Under the pieces are notes generated by a model, which was given only the letters and a program-made list of their open reading frames with translations, ran no database searches and was not told where the DNA came from. A program made the position numbers and the translations under genes. From Apostichopus japonicus (taxonomy: Eukaryota; Echinodermata; Holothuroidea; Aspidochirotida; Stichopodidae), in assembly GCF_037975245.1 (NCBI RefSeq), contig NC_092562.1, positions 22,931,554 through 22,995,553 of the forward strand: a DNA stretch of 64,000 bases, read 5' to 3'. This document shows, piece by piece, positions 1 through 12,339 of this stretch. Positions within the stretch are counted from its first letter, which is position 1. Every line of letters starts with the position of its first letter.

Positions 1-426
1 TTGGAAGTTGATTATAATATACTGAGGGACCAAGGAATCAGTTTTTTTCTTTTCATTTGGAAGGAAGCCGGAACTAGCAAACTGTCAATGGCAATGGTTC
101 AAATAGGCAAACAAAACTCTACAACAGACTGAATATGTTGATTGATGACAAGAGCATTGAGAAAGATTGCCTAATTAATCTGTGAAATAATTCACATAGA
201 TCTTTTTTTGGCAAACACAACAATAAAACCCATTTAAAATACTTCTGGTCCAAAAATAGCAACAGTTGACAGACCTAGTTAACTTACATGAGTGTGCAAG
301 TTTGTGATGACTAATATTTCTGCTTTTTAGAAAGCCTATTCATAGAAATTGTGCAATTTTATTGGAAGATTGCTGTTTCTTCGGATACTGTATGCGTGTA
401 GTACGGTTTCATGCAATCCGTCTTAC

Positions 427-837
427 CTGTTCCCCAATTTTAACTTTGTATTTGTGCTCCGGTGAATCTCCTCCGACCAGAAACGAATTAGGCCCTGTCT
501 TCTGTAACAGGTAGAGCCTGGCATGCAGAGCCCTCTGGACCCGCTTCTTCAGGACATGCTCAGCAAGTTCCAGGAAAGATTGCTGGCGTTGGGGTGAGCT
601 TCCTCTACGGGTTGAAAGCGAGGGGGACGAAGGGCGTCCTGGTCTAGGAGAGGGGGCTCTACTTAGTTTTGGTGACCCTACGGGGGAGGAACCCCTGGAT
701 GAGGTCTTCAGGTTAGGTGAACTCCGTCCACTGCTTCCAGAGGATGAGTTTGTTGATTTGGTCATAGCTGCAGGGGTATCACCACCAGATTTCTCTGGCG
801 AATACAGACTCCTGCCTGGTGACATTGGGCGTGCAAG
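427..837 (-). CDS. MAP3K1: MAP3K1 exon with Ser/Pro-rich linker and SWIM start
   Basis: The exon is 411 nt, phase 0 on both sides. The acceptor is a run of T followed by CAG at 838-840; the donor is CAG|GTAAGA. It codes a low-complexity Ser/Pro/Arg region with repeated SSP and SPK motifs, likely disordered and phosphorylated, then [19 protein letters not shown] and [16 protein letters not shown]. The zinc-binding CxC of the SWIM motif would be in the next exon, outside the window. Confidence 0.88.
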
Positions 838-3800
838 CTGAAAAAAAAGGATTTAAAACAAATTATGACATGACAGACATGTTCAAATCGATTTCTCATT
901 GTAAATCATAAGTACAACACATCCAATTCAGTCATGGCATTCCTTTAAAAAAAAATTAATCATAAAAGTTGCATTGCTTCAGTAAATTTGCAGCAAAAAT
1001 TCAATAGGTTGATCCAAAACAACTCTTAACTTCCCTTCCCTCTTCTCTGATTTTCCTTGCCCCCCCTCCATGACCCCATGCAAAGACACACCTTCAACGT
1101 TAACACATTTTCTGGTTACTTCCCAACAATTTCAAACAATGTTGGCATTCCCTGACACAAAAAAGGCCAACACATGTTTTGACAAAGCAATTCTCTACCC
1201 TGATGTCAATATTTTACAAATCATAGGTTTATAAACAACCAGGTTGGACGCATCTCAGAATATTCAAGTTCTGTGCCAAAGTCAACAGGTTTTGCCAGTT
1301 TTTTTTCCCACTGGGCCAGGGAGGATAATATATAATACATGATAAAATACTTCAAATGCCTCTTGATCTATGACATCTGTTTCATATTTAGTTAAGACTG
1401 AAAACTTGAACTACACTGTAGGTCAAATTCACACTGGCATAATAATACAACTGGTGCTATTATGTGTGGGCTTGAATAAGAAATGGTAAAATAAATATCA
1501 AAAGATATAAAATCGACCTTCTGTACACACTAACAAGGACTTGCATAATGTTCCATTAAATTTCAGGACAAATAAGATCTATCAAAGTACTGAGGGGGCT
1601 GGTGTATGCAACAAGGCTCTTTGGAAGGCTCTTTCAACTTTCAAAAGTATTATATATGAAGATATCGCACAAAGCTAACAGTGTGTGTAGAGATACGTAT
1701 CTCAGCAGGTTTAATAGGTTCAAAGTGGGCTTTAAGTGCATAGTTCTTTCATAACATATCAAATCCTGCTCGGAAGTTCTCCCAAAGTTCATAGAAACAC
1801 AGACAATATTGCATATATCTTTATACCTTATACAGTAAATGTTAAGAATTGGTATGCATAATTACAGATTCAGGGATATGATGTACCATGAAATGCCATG
1901 GTACCAATTGTGTGCACAAATGCCAGACGATACAGAATTCTGCATGTATAAATGACAATGGTTAAAAAACACTAGTTCAGTATATACTTGTTGAGATCTA
2001 TAGTGTGCTGGCAGGGAACTATTGAAAACTACTGAAGCATCTGTGCTTTGTGTAGTATAAACAGTCGAGAATAAAACCTTAAGAAGCATATATTCAAGAT
2101 TCCAAAACAAACATTTAAAATTTGACTTAGATGCAGTGAGCTACAGCATTGTGAAGGAATACATTTGTTTAGGGTCGTAGAGGAATCTATTGTACCCAGC
2201 GAGCTGTACAATTACCCTCCTCTAAACTCAAGATAGATTCAGTCAAGCAGACCTGAGTTGAGAGTTTTCAATAGGAGGCCTATACGCTTTTCCGTCTTAT
2301 CATGAATGCAAATCGCTTTCGTTCACTGTGGTGTCATATTTAATCAAACGGATAAAACAGCTTTTCTTTCGATTCTTGGCATGGAACAATACGAGGACTA
2401 CTAGGGTTGGTGTTTCCTAAAACATCCCTGCATAGGGGTGCTGCTGATAAATCAAATTGTTCTTCACAGTTCCCTTTCACTATATTCCATTATAATTTAA
2501 CAAAGGACTATATTGAGGTGCTATCTTTTTGAGCTAAACCGGTTATGATCTACTGAACTTTACTTGACATCACGTTAGCACAACAAAGCACTGTTTGGGC
2601 CAGTTTTATTATTTACTCAACAATCTGAAAGACTTTGCATACATATAACTTGTTGCTAACTTGAAAATGCAAAGATCTATAGCATGGAATTGCATAACAG
2701 AAATCAAAGAGATTATTAGATCATCTCAAACCTGTCCATATATACATATAAGAGATTGAGAAACAGAAATTTTAAGGCTTACGACGTACCATTGGTCCTT
2801 TGTTCTGTGTCCTTTCACGACTACCAGATCGGCTTGGAGGGCGTGATCGTAACTTCTCTCTTATTAGTTGTCTCTGTTGTTTCTCCTCCAGCTTTAGTGC
2901 CATCAGTGAGCAATTCTCTAAACTATATTTAAGAGATAGAACAACCAAAATTAATGCATCTATATATTTTAATACATACTAAAGAATAACTAAAGAAACC
3001 TAATGTTGTGAACATCGAAAGATCGAATCTCACAAAACAATGTGAGGAAAGCCATCACAATGATCAGGACATGAAGGTTCTTCAGTTTGAGTGGGCAAGC
3101 CCGCCATTCTCTCTCTCTCTCATTTGTTTAAGAAAATCATTTAACAAGTGGCAATTTGATGCATTCTCAGTTTTTATTTCCTCAGGCTTCTCTTTAGGAT
3201 AAGATGCTCACTCAGACCTGACAACCCTTTATCAACCAACACTGCCCTCCCCCCTCCCCCTGCCCCTCCCCCCATACACAACTACTGTATCCTGGTTAAA
3301 CATAAATAAATACTATTTCAAATTTCCATCTCTTACTGTATCACCACCCATCTCCTCTACCCCCCTGCCCCTCCATCCCCCTCCAACCCCCCCCCACACA
3401 CACATAGATATCCTGGTTATACTACTGAACATTCCAAACTTCAATTTGCATTTTACAATATGGCTGAGTACATCTTGTGTAGTTTTAATAGCTTGCTTTC
3501 CATCACCAGTGTAGACCTATACTGTATTTCATCACACCATGCTAGTAATTGGGAAATAAGTTTGTATGAACTCACCTACTGACTGCTTTCTCCTTTGCTT
3601 TAGCAGACATTGAAACTAAATTTCAGAGCTGATGCTTTTTTGTTCAGGTGTGAGAATATCTGTAGAGATGAAGGGAAAAAAATTGTATTTTTAGTTTCAA
3701 AGCACCCAGTAGTGTAAAGGGAGGAAATAAAATTCCAATTCAAACAGAATACTTTACTTCCTTTGTGGTTTCTTTAAATAACTTTACAAAAACGTTGGTT

Positions 3801-6800
3801 CTAACTACCCACACAGATAACTATTTTAACACAACAGACAGTGTCCCTGAGTTATTGCCTTCCAAGAAAGGCATCATTAATTCCAAGACAACAGCATACA
3901 ACAGCCTAAACAATTTTATTTAATACTTTTGTGTTGTAATAATAATCGCACAATCATGACGGTGTACTTTTTGGTCAAAATTCTCACCCATTCCTAGAGA
4001 TCGATCCAGTGGAAGTCCTATGTCCTAGTTTTTCTTTATAATCCAAGGCTTTCCAAACAATAATCTTATGCACTTACAGTATATGAGTACATTTGCTTGG
4101 ACCTACTGTACTGTACTATATCTACACATATATAATGTAGCAACTTAAACTATACTATGGCAAAGAATCAGTGATTTTGTTTCTGTAAATATATATATAT
4201 ATATTACAGTGTTGTTATGAACGCAGAATCCGCAGGATTCTGCGTCTGGGTCACAATGTTTTGGCCAGGGACGCAAAATCTTCAAATTGCTTGCGTCTCC
4301 GGTGGACACAAACCTTTTTTTTTTGAGAAACAAACCCCGAAGTACACTTTCACAACTAGGTCAACGGAAAATATAACAAAACACATTTTTGAATGAGCAT
4401 CTTTCATTACAGTATTTCTTTTCAAAAAACCACAACTTCTGACAAGAATCAAAAGTTCTCCCACTCCTACAGATCATTGAATTTGTTTGAAAATAAATAT
4501 GTCATAACAATCAACTGCAAGGTACTGTATACAGGGCTTAAGAACCTCCATTATGGAGATTCTCATGCTAAAACTAGACAATGAAGCGTTACCAAAATTC
4601 CCTGTGATTTGATTGGCTAATAGTCCCTACCCATTGTCTGGAAACATTCTTGCTTTGTAGTGATCAATGAACACGAAGTATGTTGTTGAACAACCTGCAA
4701 CGTTACTTTCTTTTCTGGATTTTCCTTCTCATGACGTTTTCAATTATATATATACATATAATTGAAATCGTAGTGGGTTGGAAATATTCCTTGTATATAT
4801 GTATTGTCTGCTTTTAGTAGCCATGTACTTTGACAGGAGCAAAATTGTCATGTTCGTGCAAGTCTGCCTTGAACATACAGTAGCAAAGAGCTGGTTAGCC
4901 ATTGTACGCAGCCAATAAGACCGGTCATACACATTGTCTGTGGTGCAGTATGGGACTACTGCATGTAGATTTATACCCTTCTATGCAGTCTTGAATATTA
5001 AGCAGTGGTGGAAAAAAGCATACTACTGAAGCATATATGAGCTTTTAGTTGTACCAGTTTGGAATGTAATCAGTGTTTACAAACAAAGCCTGTTTCTGTG
5101 TTGGCCAGGCATTGGATCTTAGTGTTTAACTGGCTAGAGAGTTCTCTTTACTTTGTACAGAACTTTATTCTCATGAAATTACAGGAATAAAACTTTCTCA
5201 GCAGGCTACAGTATGTACAGTATACGCACAGCTCTTAGACATCAGAGTATGTATATGTTCTGAGTAACAGTGTAACACAATTTCTTGAGGGTTCACATAC
5301 TTAATAGAAATACACTAACGCATAACACAAAGATAAATATAAATACATTCCGACAAAAGTCTGTCCACATTTTCATATTATAACAAAACTTCACTTTGCA
5401 CTATTCTTTGCAAAGGGACCGATTCCCGAGGACGAGAAACACATGATCATATGAACAGAAACCTGTTATGACAAATCTGTGATGAGATTATTTTAGCCAT
5501 CAAAGAGCTCTAGGCAACGTGATCGGTTTTTGCAAGTTTATTATGAACCTGAAATTCATAAAGAGGAGCCCTTTAAATAGCTTTCATTTAAATGCCAAAT
5601 CTGGATGGAACTAGAAGATTTGAATTCAGACTTACTGCAGCTCTGCAGACATCAGGCCTGTCAGGTGGAACTCTGAATCAAAATTTGTACTGCAAACGTA
5701 TTAATTAATAAACTCTTTCTGAATAAAGGAGACCTTGGAAAAAGCGTGCATGCAGCTTTCTTTCTATATATAGTAATGTGCATTGTGCAGAATATATAGC
5801 ATCTCAACACATGCAGTTTCTATGTAATGTTATTGTGTACATAGCCATTTAGTATTCCTGTTGAAGGAGGCTGCTGAGTGTTTACTGATGTTATAAACTG
5901 TGTACATGTGTGTAAATCATCCCTCTGATAATTATTGGGATGCCACTGGCTGATATATTTCCCCTGTGTGACAAGTTTTATAAGACTTTTCCAGTACTGA
6001 AGTATACACTGCCCAAATATCACATTCCTGAAAACTTACTTGCTCTGGCATCAAATTTCTCCATCAACTGGTAAAATCCACATGTATGTATTTTATAGCA
6101 CAGGATACATTACACCATACATTCCTTCCTTCAAGCAGAGTGTGAAATCAGGAATGTCACAATTGTCTAGTTTGTTTGCTGAAATATCTCAAATGTTGTT
6201 GACAAGATTTCACCACTAAAATGTATTGAACAGCACACTGAACAAAGCACAGTGCTGCATGTGGTTGATTTCAAAACTCAGATCTATATATACAAACCAC
6301 AAACACCCAAACATATCATGAAGACAAAACAGATTGATCTGCAATTTACAGTTGTAGTTTGTAAGAAGTCTGTAAATTAATATTTTAAGTTCTGATAATT
6401 CTTGCAAATATTCATTAAAAAAAATGGAAAATGTGATGGAATGATGATGTATTTATAGCACTGGCAGAACACTGTCCATTTAGTTCATGACAATTCAAAT
6501 TTGGTTCACATTGGAGAGTGCCACACAAATTACAACTCTACACACCGGAGGTCAGTGTTCAACTGACTATATTCGGCAAACTTCTCCTACTTTTATATTC
6601 ATAAATAACATCAACCTTCTACACAAACTCTTATAATCCAACACTTTGGGAATTATCCAAATAAGATACAGTAACTACTACAGTAGGTCTTTGGTGGGCT
6701 TAATTTATATATACTGAACAAGTATCTAAACTTGAACAGTATTAAAAGTTCACAGGTACAATACTGTAGAGCTGTACACATTATTATAACACAAACTGCT

Positions 6801-9800
6801 GTATATGGATGTGACAGAAATTTGGTGCAAAATTACAAACGACCATATCATTAAAAGCAAAAGTTTACCTGCGACGGGAAAGTTCTCAATTCCATGTCTC
6901 TGAATAATTGTAACCGTTAACAGTCGATATTCCTAAGACTGTGCCTGGTCAGTAGGCCACACAACGTACACAAGTCTCTACCAAACAGTCAAGTCTGATG
7001 GATAGCCCTTGTCTGAACCGCTTTTCACAGAACTTACGGTATATATCTATGTACAGTTAGTTAACTGTACAAAGTAAGACTATAGCTACCGGTAGTGGTG
7101 TTACTATTCTGGATTCACTTCATTGAGTAGGCACAATAGCTTTAAAGGGGAACACTACAAAGAGAGCGTGGTTCTTGGCAGTGTTTTGTTCCCAAACAAA
7201 GGCTATTTAAAAACAAATTTCCAAGGAGTAACCTTCTTTAAGAGAGCACTGACAAACAAACAAGGTAAATATATAGTATGGAGACAAAATGAGACTTGCC
7301 TATTTAGGCTTTTACAGTCAGCATTTTTTTTATAACTCAATTTTTATCCCAGATTGATACTTATGGGTATAATATACTTTGAGGACAAGCAGAATATATA
7401 CTTTCATTAACGGAAATTGTTCACAAATCTGTCAACGAGCAGGTCTACAAAAGGGCGTTTGTAGGCTTCGCTTAAATTGAACTGGATTTCAACTGAAAAT
7501 TAAGTATCAGGATAAGATGTCTACTGCATACAGTGACTTATCAATTAAATAAAATTGTTACATTTTTATTTATTGACAGACAACTTATAATGTGGGACAC
7601 AATCAGATTGACATTCTCACTATTTAAGTATGAACGGAATTGTTCCCATTGTTACTACTGTATGTGTCTATTCATTACTTAGATCTCTGCATTTCATCCT
7701 GGAAGATGGGGTCTGTTGCACAATCCATATTAAAAATGACAATCCCTGCACAGATCACATGTCCTGTCCGGCACACGGAAGCCATGTATGCTTTCCTGAA
7801 TGCAGACCTGTGTGGGCCACCATATAAACTGGCTTTGGTGCATTCCAGCAGGTCAAAGTTCATAGCTAGTCTCCACTCAATACATTCACTTACAGGTCAT
7901 CAGTAATGGCTTCAAATTTGATCAGGACAAAATTTTCAAAATGATTGGAAAGTACTTTTTGATATACCGGTTTTGGCTCTCCATATTATTCACAGATATT
8001 TAGGAATGGTCAATTAAATATTCACAATATCTAAATGAGAGAGAAGGGGGGGGTTATGCTTTGAAGTGGCAACTGAAAATGCATCTTGGAGTTTTAACAT
8101 GAGAAACCATTAATTTGAGCAATTTTAGCATATTTAAAGGCACTATGTTTGATAACATGAAACATACTTACTGTAATTATACTGCCTTCTAAATTCAGAA
8201 CTTTGTTTTTGTACAGTTGATGAAAGTTGCTGGTGTTTATTCAACAGGAGGTCACAAGTTATTACAAATTTGCAAGGCCATCACTGTTGTCCCAAATAAG
8301 ATGCCAACAAGTGACAAAATGGTCATCACTCTAGTTCCATCTCCAACAAATCTTTACTGCCACCCTCGAAGTATTTTGCCTCATTGTACCATTGAATTGT
8401 ATGACTTCATCTACCCCAATTTGTCAATGACTAGCAATAATTTCAACAGTAAGAACTAAGAACCTATCTACAAAAAAAATGCTCTGAAAGCTTAGAAATA
8501 GTCACTGCATTCAAATTTTGCAGGCAAAGAATACTGATGACCTAAGTTACAAATTAATCTGTAGAAACAGATTTTAAAGTCATTGTATAGCTCTACTGTC
8601 CCTTTCCATTTCTGTCTGTCACATATTTTCCATATATACCTACACTACAAAGTACATATTGCAGGAAGCAAATTTATTTGAATTGGTGCCTTATAGAATT
8701 TTATCCAATTTATAATTCTCCAGCCGTTACACTTCCTCTTTAAGGTTGTTCAAAGTACACTTCTGAGAACTGAAGGACTTGATACGAATACTAATATGCA
8801 AATCAAACAAGACAACAAGAAGGGGGAAATTGATCTTCACCAAAGATTGTTATCAAACCAGATTTCGATCTAGTCTGCCGCTAAGATCGTAAAGATGGAA
8901 TCTTGAGCTGATTATCTTACAACAATCAGACACTTGCACATGCTGTCAAATTGATGCTAAATTAGTAACATATTAAAACACTTCCACCGTTTCATGACGG
9001 ATCATTATGTTGTACATGTTGCTAATGTGATGTACTGTATAACATAACTTACAAAATAAATAATAACATAACATATGTTTTTTCGTATGTTAACAGTAAC
9101 TGTACAATGTCATTTTGTTCATTTCTTTATTTGTTACAAATATTGACTGAATTAATTATAGGAAGTTTACATTTTGGAATATAAACAGTAAGTCCACTTT
9201 GAGTACAAAATATCAAAATTTAATGTGTTAATTAATTAATGTTGCAATTACTTACAAAATGTTCACTTTATGTATACAGTACTCAAATGCACATCCTTCA
9301 AATTTAGAGAAATATTAGGTTTTCAAGTTTTCAACTGGTCTTGGATTTTAGTAAACAATATGGTTCTGTGAAAGAAACAATGTTCTGACAAATGGTATGG
9401 AAAAAGATGCAGACATTTGGGGATGAACAGACGTCGACCATGTTTTGCATAATAATTTTTGATATTCAATGTTGTATTACTGGACATGTTTGAAATATTA
9501 CGTAGCATACAAAATATTACTGCATTTGCAGCATAAAGATGACAGTCCCACATGTTGGGTGTTTAAAACTGACACTGCATAACTGAATCTTGATGGATGA
9601 AAATCCTGATCCTATTGAAAACTAAAAAAAAAATCAACAAAGGGAGTGGTGACTCACATAGAATGTGCCTTATAACAATACTATCAGCACTGAATTTTCA
9701 ATATCAGTTATCCAGCCCTGCAGGTTGAAAAAGCTTAAACTTAAAGAGCAGTAGGCTATACGGGCCTGGGTGTACCCAGCATAGGCGTAGGAGGCGGGGG

Positions 9801-10706
9801 GGCTGGGGGGGCTGTAGCCCCCCCAACCAAAATTTTTGGTGAAAATTCGGGCAATATGCTGAGAATTTTTCGGGCACCTACTGAAAGAAGAGTAATTTGC
9901 AAAATGTTTTTCAATAGTTAAACTGATATTGCTATTATCGTTATTATTGTAACGACTTCCCCAATAATTAAAACCAATATGGAAGGGGAATAACACGGAA
10001 AATATTACCAAAATTTTTTTCGCGCTCCGCGCGTGTTCGGCATCTTAAATTAATGTGCATATCATATATTATTCATCGGTTAGTGGCATGTGATGTAATA
10101 ACCGATGAATGCCTATATGATATGCACATGTTGAACGCGCGGAGAGCGCGAAAAATTTGGTTATATTTTTCGGGCAAGTCGTTACAGCCCCCCCAAATCA
10201 AATTAGGCTCCTACGCCTATGGTACCCAGTAATTGGCCGAAGTTAGGCTAAAGTGAGAATTTGTCTTAACTCCAACATTTGGAAAGGCTATACAGTTTTA
10301 AGTTTGAACTTAACATCAGCCTACTATAGTATTGGATTGCTATTTGTAATCGCCAAACCGTTAAAAATAATCATCACACATTCCTGAATATTTCTTTGCT
10401 ATCAAATCATGTTTGTGATAAATGTATCATGCTAGGATATGGTAACACTAGGCTGGACCTAGGACCCTAACACAATCAATATTGGCCTACCTTATGTTGG
10501 TTTACACGAGGCCCCTATAGCTGAGTTGACTTCGACGTTATCGCTGAAAATTTCGTTATCAAAAGTCAAAATGGCATAAAATCAAGAAGAGCGTCCACCA
10601 ATTCCGACAGAAAAGTGAACATACAAATATAAACTATATAGCTGAGACAAAGGATTATACTTACGGCTTCTTTTCCGTGCGAAAACCACTTTGTTTGACA
10701 ACTCAT
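427..10706 (-). CDS. MAP3K1: MAP3K1 (MEKK1)-like kinase, N-terminal exons, 3' part outside window
   Basis: MAP3K1 is a MAPK kinase kinase that activates JNK/ERK/p38 routes and carries an N-terminal SWIM zinc finger and a RING/PHD-type E3 domain. Here only the N-terminus is present. Minus-strand exons 3576-3610, 2790-2922 and 427-837 join in phase and read 193 codons. The piece around LIREKLRSR matches the MIREKLK segment of vertebrate MAP3K1. A Ser/Pro-rich low-complexity stretch follows, then [20 protein letters not shown] and [11 protein letters not shown], which match the start of the MAP3K1 SWIM region closely. Two more exons (6869-6899 and 10665-10706) may extend the N-terminus. The RING and kinase domains must lie left of base 1. 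The assignment rests on my recall of the vertebrate protein, but the SWIM block is distinctive. Confidence 0.85.
838..2789 (-). other. MAP3K1: MAP3K1 intron
   Basis: AT-rich intron with no recognisable coding segment, RNA gene or mobile element. Short reading frames here have no family resemblance. Confidence 0.6.
2790..2922 (-). CDS. MAP3K1: MAP3K1 exon, basic helix
   Basis: The exon is 133 nt with donor ATG|GTACGT and acceptor TATAG. It reads [18 protein letters not shown], then [18 protein letters not shown]. The EE..(R)xxIREKL core matches the conserved N-terminal segment of vertebrate MAP3K1. Phase joins cleanly with the exons on both sides. Confidence 0.75.
3576..3615 (-). CDS. MAP3K1: MAP3K1 short exon, possible start codon at 3610
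   Basis: ATG at 3610-3608 reads [11 protein letters not shown] and ends at a good donor (AG|GTGAGT, 3576/3575). The split Ser codon joins exactly to the exon at 2922. A TGA in the same frame lies 15-17 nt upstream of the ATG, so this ATG can be the initiator. Alternatively a weak acceptor (TTTAG at 3616-3620) places TTTCA before the ATG as coding sequence; this is in phase with the candidate exon at 6869-6899. Exon placement is firm; which start is used is not. Confidence 0.65.
4221..4245. repeat. perfect 11-bp inverted repeat, 3-nt loop
   Basis: ACGCAGAATCC is followed by GCA and then its exact reverse complement GGATTCTGCGT. The short sequence after it (4270-4306) repeats the GACGCA/GCGTC theme. 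No function is visible; it may be the tip of a foldback element. Confidence 0.8.
6869..6899 (-). CDS. candidate 31-nt microexon of MAP3K1
   Basis: A 31-nt segment lies between an acceptor (ATTATTCAG) and a donor (GCAG|GTAAAC). In the phase given by the exon at 10665-10706 it reads [11 protein letters not shown] and leaves one base, which completes a Val codon with the exon at 3615. The three-way phase agreement is the only evidence; I know no homologue for this peptide. It may equally be 5' UTR or chance. Confidence 0.35.
9780..10221. mobile_element. hAT-like MITE, 442 bp
   Basis: The ends are inverted copies beginning CATAGGCGTAGGAG. They are flanked by a perfect 8-bp direct duplication GTACCCAG at 9772-9779 and 10222-10229, the target-site length of hAT transposons. 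Inside are G/C runs typical of this MITE type and a large imperfect palindrome around 10020-10150 with CGCGC-rich arms. It has no coding capacity, so it would need a transposase from elsewhere. Confidence 0.88.
10665..10706 (-). CDS. candidate first coding exon of MAP3K1
   Basis: On the minus strand ATG at 10706 opens [14 protein letters not shown] and ends at a strong donor (GCC|GTAAGT). The reading frame is closed upstream by TAA 15 codons before the ATG, so this is a proper first ATG. A TGACTCA (AP-1-type) heptamer overlaps that stop. It could be the true N-terminus of the MAP3K1 gene or an untranslated leader exon. Confidence 0.4.
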
Positions 10707-11449
10707 CTTGGCAGACGACTCATTAGCGCTTGTATCATCTTTGGAATGTTGTTATGAGTCACTCCCACGCAATCGATGGAAGAAGAAAAGATCCCCGGGA
10801 ACAATACAATGGATGATTCATGCGCTATTAATAGCAACTAATGTAATGGCTCTCACTTTTCAATATGGGAGTGGCAGGAATATCTCTATCTTACTGACAA
10901 CGCCCATTCAAAGTCTATTCCAGTTAACTCTGGAATCAAACAAGATGTTTCCGTCAAGATGCAAGAAGAATTTAAAGGGATGATAAATTATGCATATTTT
11001 ATTTCGATGCTTGCCGATTAAACTAGTAGTAGTACTGTATATGTAGTATTATTGCAAACGTTTTACAGCTAGTATAATACTGCAATGGGGTATTGCCGTA
11101 TTGGTTACTGCGGCGGTATTTGTGACCAAGACTCAGCGAGGGGGGGTTCTGCAGTCCCATGTGGAAAGGAGTCCCTTGATATGTTAATGTTATCCAATAT
11201 TCATATTATTTTCCATTTCGTTTACATTTTGATTCTGATGTCATTTTTCTTTTGCTGATCATGAAAAGCGTTACAACAGAGCCATATCTATCGCATGCAT
11301 GGGTGAACAATCACCTTTTTTTACAAGAGGATGCTGAGCGACTTCTTGACTAGCATTTTTGAGACCGACTTGAGTGCAACAAACACAGCCCCCTGTTTTT
11401 AATATGCAACTGAACACTTTTATTTGTCTTGGAAAACGTGGGCAGAAGA

Positions 11450-12120
11450 AAAGTCTCAGGAAGCTGCAGCATTTTAAATATACGTGTCAACAAGAGGATT
11501 TACTCTTAAATTATACGGCGTTTCTCTCGGAACCCTAGTCACTGTCCAGATGGAAAGGACCCCGGAAGCTGTAGCGTTTTTAGATTTCTCTAATTCGTAG
11601 GGAGCTAAAATCACAAAAATACCTGTCGGAGGGAAAGGAATTCAATTTCTTTGCGCAATGTATTTAAAAGCTAAAGTGGGGATGAGATGTTGGAAGCTGC
11701 AGCGTTTTACGATATTTCTTGCTCTCTCGTAGCGAGAATTGTAATCCAGTGAAAAAAGGGGTTGCAGAGGGAAAGGGGAACACCCTCGAAACTGCATCGT
11801 GTTGGAGTATTTCCTGTGTTCACAGCGAGTCTAGATCAGGAAAATATGTGTGAGAGTGAGGAATTCATCTACTCTTGAATATATCCCAAAGTCCGGATGG
11901 TATGGGGGAGGGGGGTGGGTATCGAAAGGAAGAAGCCTCCATACTCTTTAGATTTTGGTGATGTGTCTTGTTATCTGGTAGCGACTTTTAAAGTAAAAAG
12001 TGCAGAAAGAGGAATTAACAGTTCTCTGAAATGTAGTCCAATTAAGCCCAGGCTAGTGCGAATCATGGAGAGGAATTCAGTTTCAGCGGAATGTATTACG
12101 CAGTCCAGATGGCGAAACAC
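11450..12120. repeat. degenerate tandem repeat, period about 100-140 bp
   Basis: A unit starting near GGAAGCTGCAGCGTTTT recurs with changes at about 11459, 11563, 11690, 11785 and 11928. Each is followed by a T-rich stretch and a TCTCGTAGCGAG-like or related block, and several are preceded by GTCCAGATGG or a variant. It looks like an old satellite-type array. Open frames of 121-134 codons over its end (11897-12336) are probably products of this. Confidence 0.55.
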
Positions 12121-12339
12121 CCGGAGCTTAGTATTATCAGGGAAATGTAGGGAAAACGTAAGGGGAAAACAGAGAACGATTTTTTGTTCACTTGTTGTAT
12201 TACTCTTATACTTTCGTGGGTGTAAGACGACCCTGCAATGGGCTCCTATTTGGGGACCGAATTGGAATCGATTGGGACTTATTATTACAATGGGGTTGTG
12301 ACACCCCAACCTCCCCCAAGAACCCTGAATGCACACCTT

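Larger units (their letters stand above)
3616..10664 (-). other. long putative MAP3K1 introns or 5' region
   Basis: About 7 kb of AT-rich sequence with pyrimidine tracts (around 3240 and 3360), a perfect hairpin at 4221-4245, an unexplained GC-richer block near 7675-7906 and a hAT-like MITE at 9780-10221. Apart from the candidate microexon at 6869-6899 I see no exon with both splice sites and homology. Confidence 0.5.

Noticed and set aside
10708..10983. Plus-strand 91-codon frame
   Set aside because: Begins at TTG, no homology; the minus strand carries the better exon candidate next to it.
11897..12336. Overlapping 134- and 121-codon frames on opposite strands
   Set aside because: No motif, no splice context; they sit over a degenerate repeat array.
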